Below, piece after piece: positions 1 through 5,216 of a DNA stretch of 7,947 nucleotides (position 1 is the first letter of the stretch; each line of letters opens with the position of its first letter). Source of the stretch: Hyphomonadaceae bacterium UBA1001 (GTDB lineage: Bacteria > Pseudomonadota > Alphaproteobacteria > Caulobacterales > Aquidulcibacteraceae); contig DBAV01000278.1 in NCBI GenBank assembly GCA_002291875.1, positions 1 to 7,947 of the forward strand. Reading direction: 5' to 3'. The notes beneath the pieces are model-generated. The model made no database searches, was not told the DNA's origin, and worked only from the letters and a program-made list of their open reading frames with translations. The translations under genes and the position numbers were made by a program.

Positions 1-687
1 ACATCTCAGTGGCAGGTCATCGGCATCTGCGCGGTCCAGATAGGCGAAGAGCCGCTTCAGCTCGGCGTTGGTGATCAGCCGCGTGCTGCCCTTCTGCGGG
101 TACTTCGGAATGTGCCGGGTCGGGTTGCTGCCGTCAGGCCGATAGCCCCAGACCTCGGCCATGCTGAACATCTTGCGCAAGCACGCGAGCGTCAGGTTCG
201 CGGCCGTGGGGGTGTGCTCCATCTCTCCGATCAGCTTGGCGATGTCGACGCGAGTCACGTCAGGTACCTTCAGGTGACCGAGCGCGGGGATGATGTGGGC
301 GTTGATGTTGACCCGGTTGCCTTTGACCGTGCTCGGTTTGTTGCGAGGGATCGAGTAGTCGTCGAGGAACCGCTGGCAGAGCTCTCTTACAGTCGGAGCG
401 GCTCTCGCTGCCGCGCGCTCGGCGCTCGGGTCGTTGCCGCGCCGGACCTCCGCCAGCCAATCCTGGGCGATGGACCGGGCCTGCTCGACCGTGATTTCGC
501 CGAACCGGCCGATCGCAGGCTTGCGGCGCTGGCCGTTGGCGGCCGTGTAGGCCAGCATGAACATCTTGCGCCCGGACGGCGTCACCTTCAGGAGAAAGCC
601 TGGCGTGACGGTGTCGCGGATGTCGTAGTCCTTCGCCTCGGGCTGCGCGCTTTCGGCGAGGGTCTTGGTGAGCTTCAATTTGGGCAT
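1..687 (-). CDS. Tyrosine-type site-specific integrase, N-terminal 229 residues (3' end beyond window)
   Basis: Frame open from the ATG at 687 to the window edge, giving 229 residues starting MPKLKLTKTLAES. Residues about 5-90 look like the arm-binding N-terminal domain of P4-like integrases (DUF4102 type): note DIRDTVTPGFLLKVTPSGRK at 22-41, then AYTAANGQRRKPAIGRFGEI around 46-65 and a helix near 67-83 ending EVRRGNDPS. Residues about 98-185 (TVRELCQRFLDDY...STVKGNRVNINAHIIPALG...AANLTLACLRKMFSMAEVWG) are the SAM-like core-binding domain. The catalytic domain starts near 200 (ITNAELKRLFAYL) but its Arg-His-Arg-Tyr residues lie outside the window. Family members are about 400 aa, so a little over half is seen. 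The start is supported by AAGGAGGT at 691-698, a strong Shine-Dalgarno. The protein is expected to recombine the element with the tRNA-Leu att site next to it. I see no frameshift or stop in the visible part. Confidence 0.93.
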   Translation of the reverse strand, partial: MPKLKLTKTLAESAQPEAKDYDIRDTVTPGFLLKVTPSGRKMFMLAYTAANGQRRKPAIGRFGEITVEQARSIAQDWLAEVRRGNDPSAERAAARAAPTVRELCQRFLDDYSIPRNKPSTVKGNRVNINAHIIPALGHLKVPDVTRVDIAKLIGEMEHTPTAANLTLACLRKMFSMAEVWGYRPDGSNPTRHIPKYPQKGSTRLITNAELKRLFAYLDRADADDLPLRC

Positions 688-710
688 CGGACCTCCTTCG
701 AGGGTCCGAT
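686..710 (-). promoter_or_regulatory. Hairpin over the integrase ribosome binding site and start codon
   Basis: Perfect 8-bp inverted repeat: ATCGGACC at 686-693 and GGTCCGAT at 703-710, with a 9-nt spacer. In the integrase mRNA (minus strand) the downstream arm contains the AU of the start codon and the 3' half of the Shine-Dalgarno, while the loop holds the AAGGA part. Folding would hide the start codon and so could hold integrase translation low. The same dyad could instead be a DNA operator for an element-encoded regulator. The repeat is seen directly; its role is inferred. Confidence 0.5.
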
Positions 711-864
711 CTCAGGTGCGATATAGGTGCAGCGGGAGATCAAACCCTAGCGTATGACCGGCGGTCCGACCTTCCTCTTTCTGCCCGAAAAGCCCAGTCT
801 TTTCAGGGCGTAGTAGTGGAAAGGCAGGCAACCGGATACGCCAGGGATAGCGCACTTGGGACGC
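711..864. other. Non-coding end region of the element between integrase and att site
   Basis: No credible gene is present here. The stretch is less GC-rich than the chromosome to the right. It contains two direct copies of AGGTGC (714-719 and 725-730) exactly 11 bp, about one helical turn, apart, and an imperfect inverted repeat at 783-809. Such a region next to an att core normally carries the integrase promoter and arm-type or excisionase sites. I could not pick a convincing -35/-10 pair. Open frames running through it on the minus strand continue into the reversed tRNA fragment and are spurious. Confidence 0.5.
783..809. repeat. Inverted repeat in the element end region
   Basis: GCCCGAAAAG at 783-792 pairs with CTTTTCAGGGC at 799-809: 10 bp with one bulged A (805) and a 6-nt loop. 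Neither strand has a T-run after it, so it is not a typical intrinsic terminator. Its place about 55 bp from the att fragment would suit a binding site for the recombination proteins, but that is inference. Confidence 0.45.
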
Positions 865-919
865 CTCAAAATCCGGTTCCCGAAAGGGAGTGTCGGTTCG
901 ACCCCGACCGCCCGCACCA
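865..919 (+). other. Attachment site: 3' fragment of tRNA-Leu(CAA)
   Basis: The sequence runs from a tRNA anticodon loop to CCA. Parts in order: anticodon loop CTCAAAA (865-871, anticodon CAA at 867-869), 3' anticodon-stem strand TCCGG (872-876), class II long variable arm with a CCC-GAAA-GGG hairpin (about 877-891), T stem and loop GTCGG-TTCGACC-CCGAC (892-908), 3' acceptor strand CGCCCGC (909-915), discriminator A916 and CCA 917-919. The 5' half is absent: the five bases before the loop (GACGC) do not pair with TCCGG, and no GCGGGCG acceptor partner or D arm precedes it. It is therefore a displaced tRNA 3' end, most simply the attR of the element on the left, with the identity block starting at or near 865. 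It should not be annotated as a functional tRNA. Confidence 0.85.
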
Positions 920-1013
920 TGATCCCGGACGCCCCCGGCGGCGCCGTCCCTGATGTTCCCCATGCGCACCGGTGCCGGGCTGGCGAAGCGTGCGGGTGGA
1001 CCCAAGGCGGGAA

Positions 1014-1039
1014 TGAACCGGCGGGCGGGCTGCGGCGTT
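1014..1039 (+). promoter_or_regulatory. Candidate EcfG-type (general stress sigma) promoter
   Basis: TGAAC at 1014-1018, a 17-bp spacer, then CGTT at 1036-1039. The known alphaproteobacterial EcfG consensus is GGAAC-N16/17-CGTT, so there is one mismatch, in the first base of the -35. It ends 33 bp before the ATG of a gene annotated in most genomes as a general stress protein, which is the reason to take the match seriously. Short motifs like this also occur by chance. Confidence 0.3.
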
Positions 1040-1072
1040 GGCGTGGGTTCAACACCCCCGCGGAGACCGTCC

Positions 1073-1579
1073 ATGAGCCGGCACGACCTCGAGCACCTGG
1101 CGCGCAAGATGCGTGCGATCGACTTTGTCACCCTGTTCACCCGCACCGAGACCGGGGCGCTGGCCGGGCGGCCGACGAGCAATAATGGCGAAGTCGAATA
1201 TGACGGCGACAGCTGGTTCTTCACCTATGACGACACCCGCACGGTGCGCGACATCGAGGCCGATCCGCACGCCTCGCTGGCCTGCCAGGGCGCACCCGGC
1301 CTTCTGGGCAAGCCGCCGGTCTTCATCACCGTCACCGGCCGGGCCAGCGTGATCCGCGAGCGGGCACGCTTTGCCGCGTTCTGGCGCAAGGACCTCGAAC
1401 GCTGGTTCCCGCAGGGCATCGACACCCCCGGCATGGTGCTGCTGAAGGTCACCGCCGAGCGCCTGCACTGGTGGGACGGCGAGGACGATGGCGAGATCGT
1501 GCTGGAGGGCGCGGCCGCGGGGGCAACAACGCCCGGAACCATGCGCGAGGGCGCCAGCGCCGGAGGGTGGGCATCATGA
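1073..1579 (+). CDS. General stress protein, pyridoxamine 5'-phosphate oxidase (PNPOx)-like split-barrel family
   Basis: 168 aa, starting MSRHDLEHLARKMRAIDFVT. The pattern (K-M-RAIDFVTLFT near residues 12-23, G-LAGRPTS around 28-36, DGDSWFFTYDD around 44-54, then V-DIEADPHASLAC, VFITVTGRASVI, W-KDLERWFPQGIDTPGMVLLKVTAERLHWWD) is that of the COG3871/Pyrid_ox_like group, small dimeric cytoplasmic split-barrel proteins that bind flavin nucleotides. They are generally not true PNP oxidases and their physiological substrate is mostly unknown. The ATG at 1073 is chosen over an in-frame ATG at 953 because homology begins here and GGAGA at 1062-1066 is a suitable ribosome binding site; the upstream extension is low-complexity translation of leader. 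Its stop overlaps the next start (ATGA, 1576-1579), so it is probably coupled to the lipoprotein gene. A candidate stress promoter lies at 1014-1039. The last 20 or so residues (after EIVLEG) are Ala/Gly-rich and look like unstructured tail. Confidence 0.9.
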   Translation: MSRHDLEHLARKMRAIDFVTLFTRTETGALAGRPTSNNGEVEYDGDSWFFTYDDTRTVRDIEADPHASLACQGAPGLLGKPPVFITVTGRASVIRERARFAAFWRKDLERWFPQGIDTPGMVLLKVTAERLHWWDGEDDGEIVLEGAAAGATTPGTMREGASAGGWAS

Positions 1580-1866
1580 GCGCACGCATGACGTCCGGGC
1601 GGACAGGACTGGCCGCCGCAGCCCTAGTGATCCTGGCGGCGTGCGGGTCGGCGACCCCTCACGAGCCGCCCGAATCCGACCCCGACGATGCGGCGGTCGA
1701 GCGTGCGCCCACGCCCGGCACGCCCACCCCGTCCGAGGTCGAGGAGGCCGGCGACGAACCCCAGCCCATGCCCGGCGCCATCCGCCCGGACGCGGAGGAG
1801 GAGACCCAGGCCCGCCCGGACGAAACCGAACGCGACGACGGCCAGGACGCCCCGCCCCAGCGCTGA
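1576..1866 (+). CDS. Small acidic, proline-rich lipoprotein of unknown function
   Basis: 96 aa. The N-terminus MSARMTSGRTGLAAAALVILAACGS is a lipoprotein signal: Arg at 4 and 9, a hydrophobic core at about 12-22, and lipobox L-A-A-C with Cys23 as the predicted lipidated residue. The mature part, about 73 residues, is almost only Pro, Asp, Glu, Ala, Gly and Thr (roughly 21 acidic residues and 15 Pro), has no further Cys, and should be unfolded. The start overlaps the stop of the stress-protein gene as ATGA, and GGAGGG at 1562-1567 gives a good ribosome binding site 8 nt upstream; a second in-frame ATG at 1588 is possible. Short acidic lipoproteins of this kind are common and poorly conserved, so no function is proposed beyond membrane anchoring in the envelope. 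The signal peptide supports it as a real gene rather than a GC-rich chance frame. Confidence 0.75.
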   Translation: MSARMTSGRTGLAAAALVILAACGSATPHEPPESDPDDAAVERAPTPGTPTPSEVEEAGDEPQPMPGAIRPDAEEETQARPDETERDDGQDAPPQR

Positions 1867-1988
1867 GGCGCCCGCGCGCCCGGCCGCCGCGCCCCGGATC
1901 GGCAACAGAATGTTTCGCGCGGCATGCTGGGCGCCACCGCGCGTGCATGCGACATGGGGCATGAGGTCCGAAGCCGCCGGAGGCCGTC

Positions 1989-2924
1989 ATGCTGGAAATG
2001 GTCATCCCCGCCCGCCGCCGCAGTCTGGGCGGCGGATTCGAGGTCGGGCGCGTACTGCCGTTCGCGCGCCGGCGCATGGTCGGCCCGTTCGTGTTCTATG
2101 ACCATATGGGTCCGATGGACCTGGCTGCGGGCATCGGGCGCGAGGTCGATGTGCGCCCCCATCCGCACATCGGCCTGTCCACCGTGACCTATCTGTTCGC
2201 CGGCGAGCTGATGCACCGCGACAGCGTCGGCTCGGTGATGCCGATCCGGCCGGCCGAGCTGAACTGGATGACCGCCGGAAGCGGCATCGTCCATTCCGAG
2301 CGCTTCGAGCGGGCGCGGGCACAGGGCGACCGTCTGCACGGCATCCAGGCCTGGGTGGCCCTGCCCGAGGCCGACGAGGAGACCGATCCGGGCTTTGCCC
2401 ATCATGAGGGCGCCGACCTGCCGACCTGGGCAGAGGCCGGGGCGCGCGGGCGGCTGGTGGCCGGCACGGGCTGGGGGCTGCGCGCGGCGGTGCGCACCCA
2501 TTGCCCGCTGGTCTATGCCCATCTCGAGCTGGACGCCGGCGCGCGGGCCGAACTGCCGCGCGGGCACCAGCAGCGCGCCGTGCATGTGGTCGAAGGTGCG
2601 GTCGAGGTCGGCGACACGGTGCTGGCGGCCGGCGAGATGGGGATCCTCCGCCCGGACGCAGACGCCCTTCGGGCGGTCACGGCATCGACGGTGATGGTGC
2701 TGGGCGGGGCCGATCTGGGGCCGCGGCATCTGTGGTGGAACTTCGTGTCGTCCTCGGCCGAGCGGCTGGCCCAGGCGGCAGAGGACTGGAAGGCCGGGCG
2801 CATGGCCCTGCCGCAGGCCGACAGCGACGAGTTCATCCCCCTGCCCGACGCGCCGCCCTTGCCGCGGGGCGCCCCCCGCGCCGTCGAACCCGCCGCGCCC
2901 GAGCCGCCGCCCGGGCCCAACTGA
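1989..2924 (+). CDS. Pirin family bicupin protein
   Basis: 311 aa, about the usual pirin length (roughly 230-310). The N-terminal cupin covers residues about 15-125 and carries the pirin hallmarks: GPFVFYDHMGPM at 32-43, VRPHPHIGLSTVTYLFAGE at 55-73, and MTAGSGIVHSE at 94-104. The four metal ligands known from human pirin have direct equivalents here: His58, His60, His102, Glu104. The C-terminal cupin spans about 170-260 and ends in the family motif WNFVSSSAERLAQAAEDWKAG. Bacterial pirins bind Fe(II) or another divalent metal in the cytoplasm; some show quercetin 2,3-dioxygenase activity and others interact with metabolic enzymes, so the precise role here is open. The start is supported by GGAGG at 1979-1983, 5 nt before the ATG. 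The last 25 residues are Pro/Ala-rich and probably disordered. A 122-bp gap separates it from the lipoprotein gene, so it may have its own promoter. Confidence 0.95.
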   Translation: MLEMVIPARRRSLGGGFEVGRVLPFARRRMVGPFVFYDHMGPMDLAAGIGREVDVRPHPHIGLSTVTYLFAGELMHRDSVGSVMPIRPAELNWMTAGSGIVHSERFERARAQGDRLHGIQAWVALPEADEETDPGFAHHEGADLPTWAEAGARGRLVAGTGWGLRAAVRTHCPLVYAHLELDAGARAELPRGHQQRAVHVVEGAVEVGDTVLAAGEMGILRPDADALRAVTASTVMVLGGADLGPRHLWWNFVSSSAERLAQAAEDWKAGRMALPQADSDEFIPLPDAPPLPRGAPRAVEPAAPEPPPGPN

Positions 2925-2942
2925 GGCCGCACGCGGGAACGC

Positions 2943-2959
2943 ACCGCCCCCGGGGCGGT
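2943..2959. repeat. GC-rich perfect dyad after the pirin gene
   Basis: ACCGCCCC (2943-2950) and GGGGCGGT (2952-2959) flank a single C. It lies 18 bp after the pirin stop and 36 bp before the next start. With only one central base the full stem cannot close as RNA, though a shorter stem could. There is no T-run. It may help end pirin transcription or be a protein-binding dyad; nothing in the sequence decides between these. Confidence 0.35.
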
Positions 2960-2995
2960 ATTCCCCTGCGGGCGGGCGGGGCCGGAACCACAGGC

Positions 2996-3781
2996 ATGAC
3001 GGACGAACGCCCCCGTTTTCGCGAAGCACGCAGCCCCCGGCTGTCGGCACGGGACCTTGCCGACTACATGGTCGCCTCGGAACAGCGCCGCCGCACCATC
3101 GTGCGCGCCGCGCGTTTTCGCCCGGTCGCCCAGATCATCCAGCACCGCCTGGCCCGGCAGGCCATCGGCCGGCACCTGCGGGGCGAGCTTTCGCTGGACG
3201 AGGTGGCGGACATGGCGCGCGCACTGCGCGAGGAGGAAACCGAGAGCCCCTTTCGCCGCCAGATGCTGGACTTCAACGCGGGCTATCTTGAACGTTTCGT
3301 GCGGGTGGCGCCGGGTCTGGCCCTGCCGCAGGCCGAGCCCCTGCCGCCGGGCGGTGTGATCCGCCATGTCATGGGCGGATGCACCATCACGCTGGAACTG
3401 GCCTGCCGGTTCGAGCGCACCCAGCCGCGCACCAACCGCCTGCAGGTCGGGGGCGCGGCGCTGCGCTATGCGCGCGGGCGACCGCTGGACCCTGCGGCGG
3501 CAGCCTTCCAGTCGGCGCTGATGTTCGGTGCCCTGCGTTCTGAGGCCGCCGAGGGCGTTGCGGCCGAAACCGCACTCTGCCTCACCATCGATGCCCATGC
3601 CGGCATCGCCCATCCCGCGCCTTCGGACGCCGCCAGCCGCTATCGCAACATGCTGGCCGCCTGCCAGAGCATCGCCGAGCGCTGGCAGGCCATCACGCCG
3701 CCCGGCCGGGTCGGCGACCCGGACGGAACGGCGGCCGGCGCCGCGCTGATCGGGACGGACGCGCTGCAGGCCGAGGGCTGA
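2996..3781 (+). CDS. Conserved protein of unknown function
   Basis: 261 aa, no signal peptide or membrane segment. Residues about 15-102 look helical and basic (LSARDLADYMVASEQRRRTI, then RPVAQIIQHRLARQAIGRHL, then a DEVADMARAL helix ending in YLERFV). The second half from about 118 is likely mixed alpha/beta: GGCTITLELACRFER, then RTNRLQVGGAALRYARGRPLD (146-165), an AFQSALMFGALR helix, CLTIDAHAGIAHP (195-207), and finally YRNMLAACQSIAERWQAI. This second half reminds me of an uncharacterised family with a closing pattern like 'D-x-x-x-G ... R ... I-x-x-AC-x-x-I-A-x-x-W-x-x-I', seen in scattered bacterial genomes; that is memory and not a verified hit, and I know of no function. The ATG at 2996 follows only a weak Shine-Dalgarno (GGAA near 2984-2987). 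The gene ends 16 bp from the convergent apaG. Confidence 0.7.
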   Translation: MTDERPRFREARSPRLSARDLADYMVASEQRRRTIVRAARFRPVAQIIQHRLARQAIGRHLRGELSLDEVADMARALREEETESPFRRQMLDFNAGYLERFVRVAPGLALPQAEPLPPGGVIRHVMGGCTITLELACRFERTQPRTNRLQVGGAALRYARGRPLDPAAAAFQSALMFGALRSEAAEGVAAETALCLTIDAHAGIAHPAPSDAASRYRNMLAACQSIAERWQAITPPGRVGDPDGTAAGAALIGTDALQAEG

Positions 3782-3797
3782 TCCGGCCCGCGCGCCT

Positions 3798-4199
3798 TCA
3801 GTGCAGCGTGCCCAGCGCCTCGCCGGTGTGCAGAGCAAAGCGCGGGATCAGGATGCGGAACGGCCGGGCACTGGTCGCCCAGACCATGCCATAGCTGCCC
3901 TCCATGCTGCCTGAACTGCTGGCCAGGGCACAGCCCGACACATAGGCAAAGGACATGCCCGGCGCGATCACCGGCAGCTCGCCCACCACGCCGGCCCCGC
4001 GCACCTCCTCGACCCGGCCGCGCGCGTCGGTGATCAGCCAGTGCCGGTCGACCAGCTGGGCGGTGGAATCGCTCTGGTTGCGGATGATGACCTCATACGC
4101 CCAGCGCCACAGGCCGCGCGCGGGGTCGGACTGGTCGGGCAGCCAGGTGGGCTGGACCGTCACCTGAAAACCCGCCGTTGTGGCCTCGAACACGTCCAT
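3798..4199 (-). CDS. apaG: ApaG domain protein (DUF525)
   Basis: 133 aa, close to the typical 125-130. The ApaG pattern is complete: FEATTAGFQVTVQPTWLPDQ at residues 4-23, WAYEVIIRNQS, the core LVDRHWLITDARGRVEEVRG (about 49-68), GVVGELPVIAPG, then YVSGCAL and G-MEGSYGMV and a C-terminal F-ILIPRFALH. The protein is a small fibronectin-III-like beta-sandwich. Salmonella ApaG (CorD) was linked to cobalt resistance and magnesium efflux, and the same domain occurs in some eukaryotic F-box proteins; its biochemical role is not settled. The ATG at 4199 places the family's N-terminal strand correctly and follows a GGAAAGA ribosome binding site. It converges with the unknown gene to its left. An 89-bp gap separates it from the ABC permease gene upstream on the same strand, so read-through from that operon is possible. 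Confidence 0.95.
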   Translation of the reverse strand: MDVFEATTAGFQVTVQPTWLPDQSDPARGLWRWAYEVIIRNQSDSTAQLVDRHWLITDARGRVEEVRGAGVVGELPVIAPGMSFAYVSGCALASSSGSMEGSYGMVWATSARPFRILIPRFALHTGEALGTLH

Positions 4200-4288
4200 G
4201 ACCGTCTTTCCGTCCCACCTGCATCAGCGTCGGCGGACACGATGGCGCAAATGCGGCCCGTTGGGAAACCCGTCCTGCGGCGTCCGGT

Positions 4289-5197
4289 TCACGGCGCCCG
4301 CCGCCGGCGCACCTCGCCCGCACCCCAGACCAGGGCCCCTGCCACCACCAGCCCGATCCACCAGGTCGGCTGGGTGACGGCGTGCACCACGAGGGCCATG
4401 GTCTCGCGGACAAAGTCCAACCCGAACATCTGCGCGCGTTCCATGTTGACCAGCTGGTCCACACTTCCCTCCTCCGGAAACATGGCGACCCCGCCCAGAC
4501 GCGACAGCGGTGCCAGGAAGGGCTCGGCCGGCAGTCGCGAGAGGGCGGCGGCCAGCGGCAGCACGATCAGCGGAACCAGCCCCGCGGCCAGCGGCGCCTT
4601 GAGCACCGACGCACCCACCAGCAGCAGCCAGCCATACACCGGCAGCGCCCAGCTGACATAAACCAGCACGACCACCAGGGCGGCCGGCCACAGCGACACC
4701 GCGAGCAGTGCCGCCTTGCCCACATCCAGCATTGGCATGATCGAATTCAGCACGGCCGCCGTGGCGATGAACACCACCGCATGCAGGACCAGCGCGGAGG
4801 CGAGCGCCACGGCAAAGCCAAGGGCGACGATGGTCAGGATGCGCGCCGCCGCTGTGGCGTGATCCCCGACCGGCAGCGACTTCCAGAACAGGATCGAGCG
4901 ATCCTTGCGCTCCTCGTAGAGCGCGCCGGCCAGCAGGAAGATCACCACCAGGCCCGCCACCATCACCGGCACGAGGGCGGTGAACTGCGTGCTGAGCGCC
5001 AGCGCCAGCGCGGCGTCGTCACCGGGCGAGCGCTCGACCGAGATGGTGCCATTGCCGTTCGCGATCGCAGAGGCGGAACTGCCCAGCCCCAGCAGTGCAA
5101 GCACCGCCACCACGCCGGCGGTCACCAGCGGGGTCCACAGCAGGGCGCCCCGATGGTCGGCAAAGTCGCGGCGGACGAGGGTCAGAAAGGGTTTCAT
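4289..5197 (-). CDS. ABC-2 type transporter permease
   Basis: 302 aa, starting MKPFLTLVRRDFADHRGALL. About six membrane segments can be seen: roughly residues 18-39, 73-94, 119-149, 162-182, 184-222 (long, probably two) and 279-295, ending in the positively charged tail VRRRRAP. The cytoplasmic stretch YEERKDRSILFWKSLPV at 94-110 is a hallmark of this ABC-2 permease group. A polar segment at about 40-70 between the first two helices would be outside. It forms the membrane half of the exporter whose ATPase is encoded 19 bp upstream. The ATG at 5197 is chosen because GGAG at 5206-5209 is well placed and the in-frame extension up to 5293 lies inside the ATPase gene and is not membrane-like. The substrate is unknown; related GntR-linked exporters in Gram-positives respond to cell-wall antibiotics, which may not apply here. 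Confidence 0.9.
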   Translation of the reverse strand: MKPFLTLVRRDFADHRGALLWTPLVTAGVVAVLALLGLGSSASAIANGNGTISVERSPGDDAALALALSTQFTALVPVMVAGLVVIFLLAGALYEERKDRSILFWKSLPVGDHATAAARILTIVALGFAVALASALVLHAVVFIATAAVLNSIMPMLDVGKAALLAVSLWPAALVVVLVYVSWALPVYGWLLLVGASVLKAPLAAGLVPLIVLPLAAALSRLPAEPFLAPLSRLGGVAMFPEEGSVDQLVNMERAQMFGLDFVRETMALVVHAVTQPTWWIGLVVAGALVWGAGEVRRRRAP

Positions 5198-5216
5198 CTG
5201 GATCGCTCCGGGGGGA

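Larger units (their letters stand above)
1..919. mobile_element. Right end of an integrative element inserted in tRNA-Leu(CAA), partial
   Basis: The window begins inside an integrated element. What is visible is a tyrosine integrase gene reading leftward, a short non-coding end region (711-864), and a 3' fragment of tRNA-Leu(CAA) at 865-919 that is not preceded by a matching tRNA 5' half. This is the usual footprint of an element that recombined at a tRNA gene: the tRNA is rebuilt at one end with element-supplied sequence, and the original 3' part is left at the other end. Because the fragment lies in + orientation and ordinary chromosomal genes follow it, the element body and the intact tRNA should lie to the left, outside the window. 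The integrase uses AGA arginine codons (residues 95, 101, 228) and has a less GC-biased third position than the genes on the right, fitting foreign origin. Whether it is a prophage, a genomic island or an ICE cannot be told from here. Confidence 0.75.

Noticed and set aside
835..919. A complete functional tRNA-Leu
   Set aside because: The anticodon stem, D arm and 5' acceptor strand cannot be formed from the upstream sequence; only the 3' part from the anticodon loop is present.
747..1055. Minus-strand open frame containing VGVEPTLPFGNRIL
   Set aside because: This peptide is the reverse-strand translation of the tRNA-Leu 3' end, a well-known spurious product in databases. The overlapping minus frame at 712-1224 is rejected for the same reason.
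953..1072. Longer N-terminus for the general stress protein (ATG at 953)
   Set aside because: The extension has no homology-like content, would cover the candidate promoter, and the ATG at 1073 has a good ribosome binding site at the family's normal N-terminus.
1659..3050. 463-codon open frame on the minus strand opposite the lipoprotein and pirin genes
   Set aside because: It lies antisense to a clear pirin with all metal ligands; long antisense frames are expected in such GC-rich DNA and its translation is low-complexity Gly/Arg/Pro.
2513..3838. 441-codon open frame on the minus strand opposite pirin and the unknown gene
   Set aside because: Antisense shadow; no recognisable domain, and it runs through two better-supported genes and into apaG.
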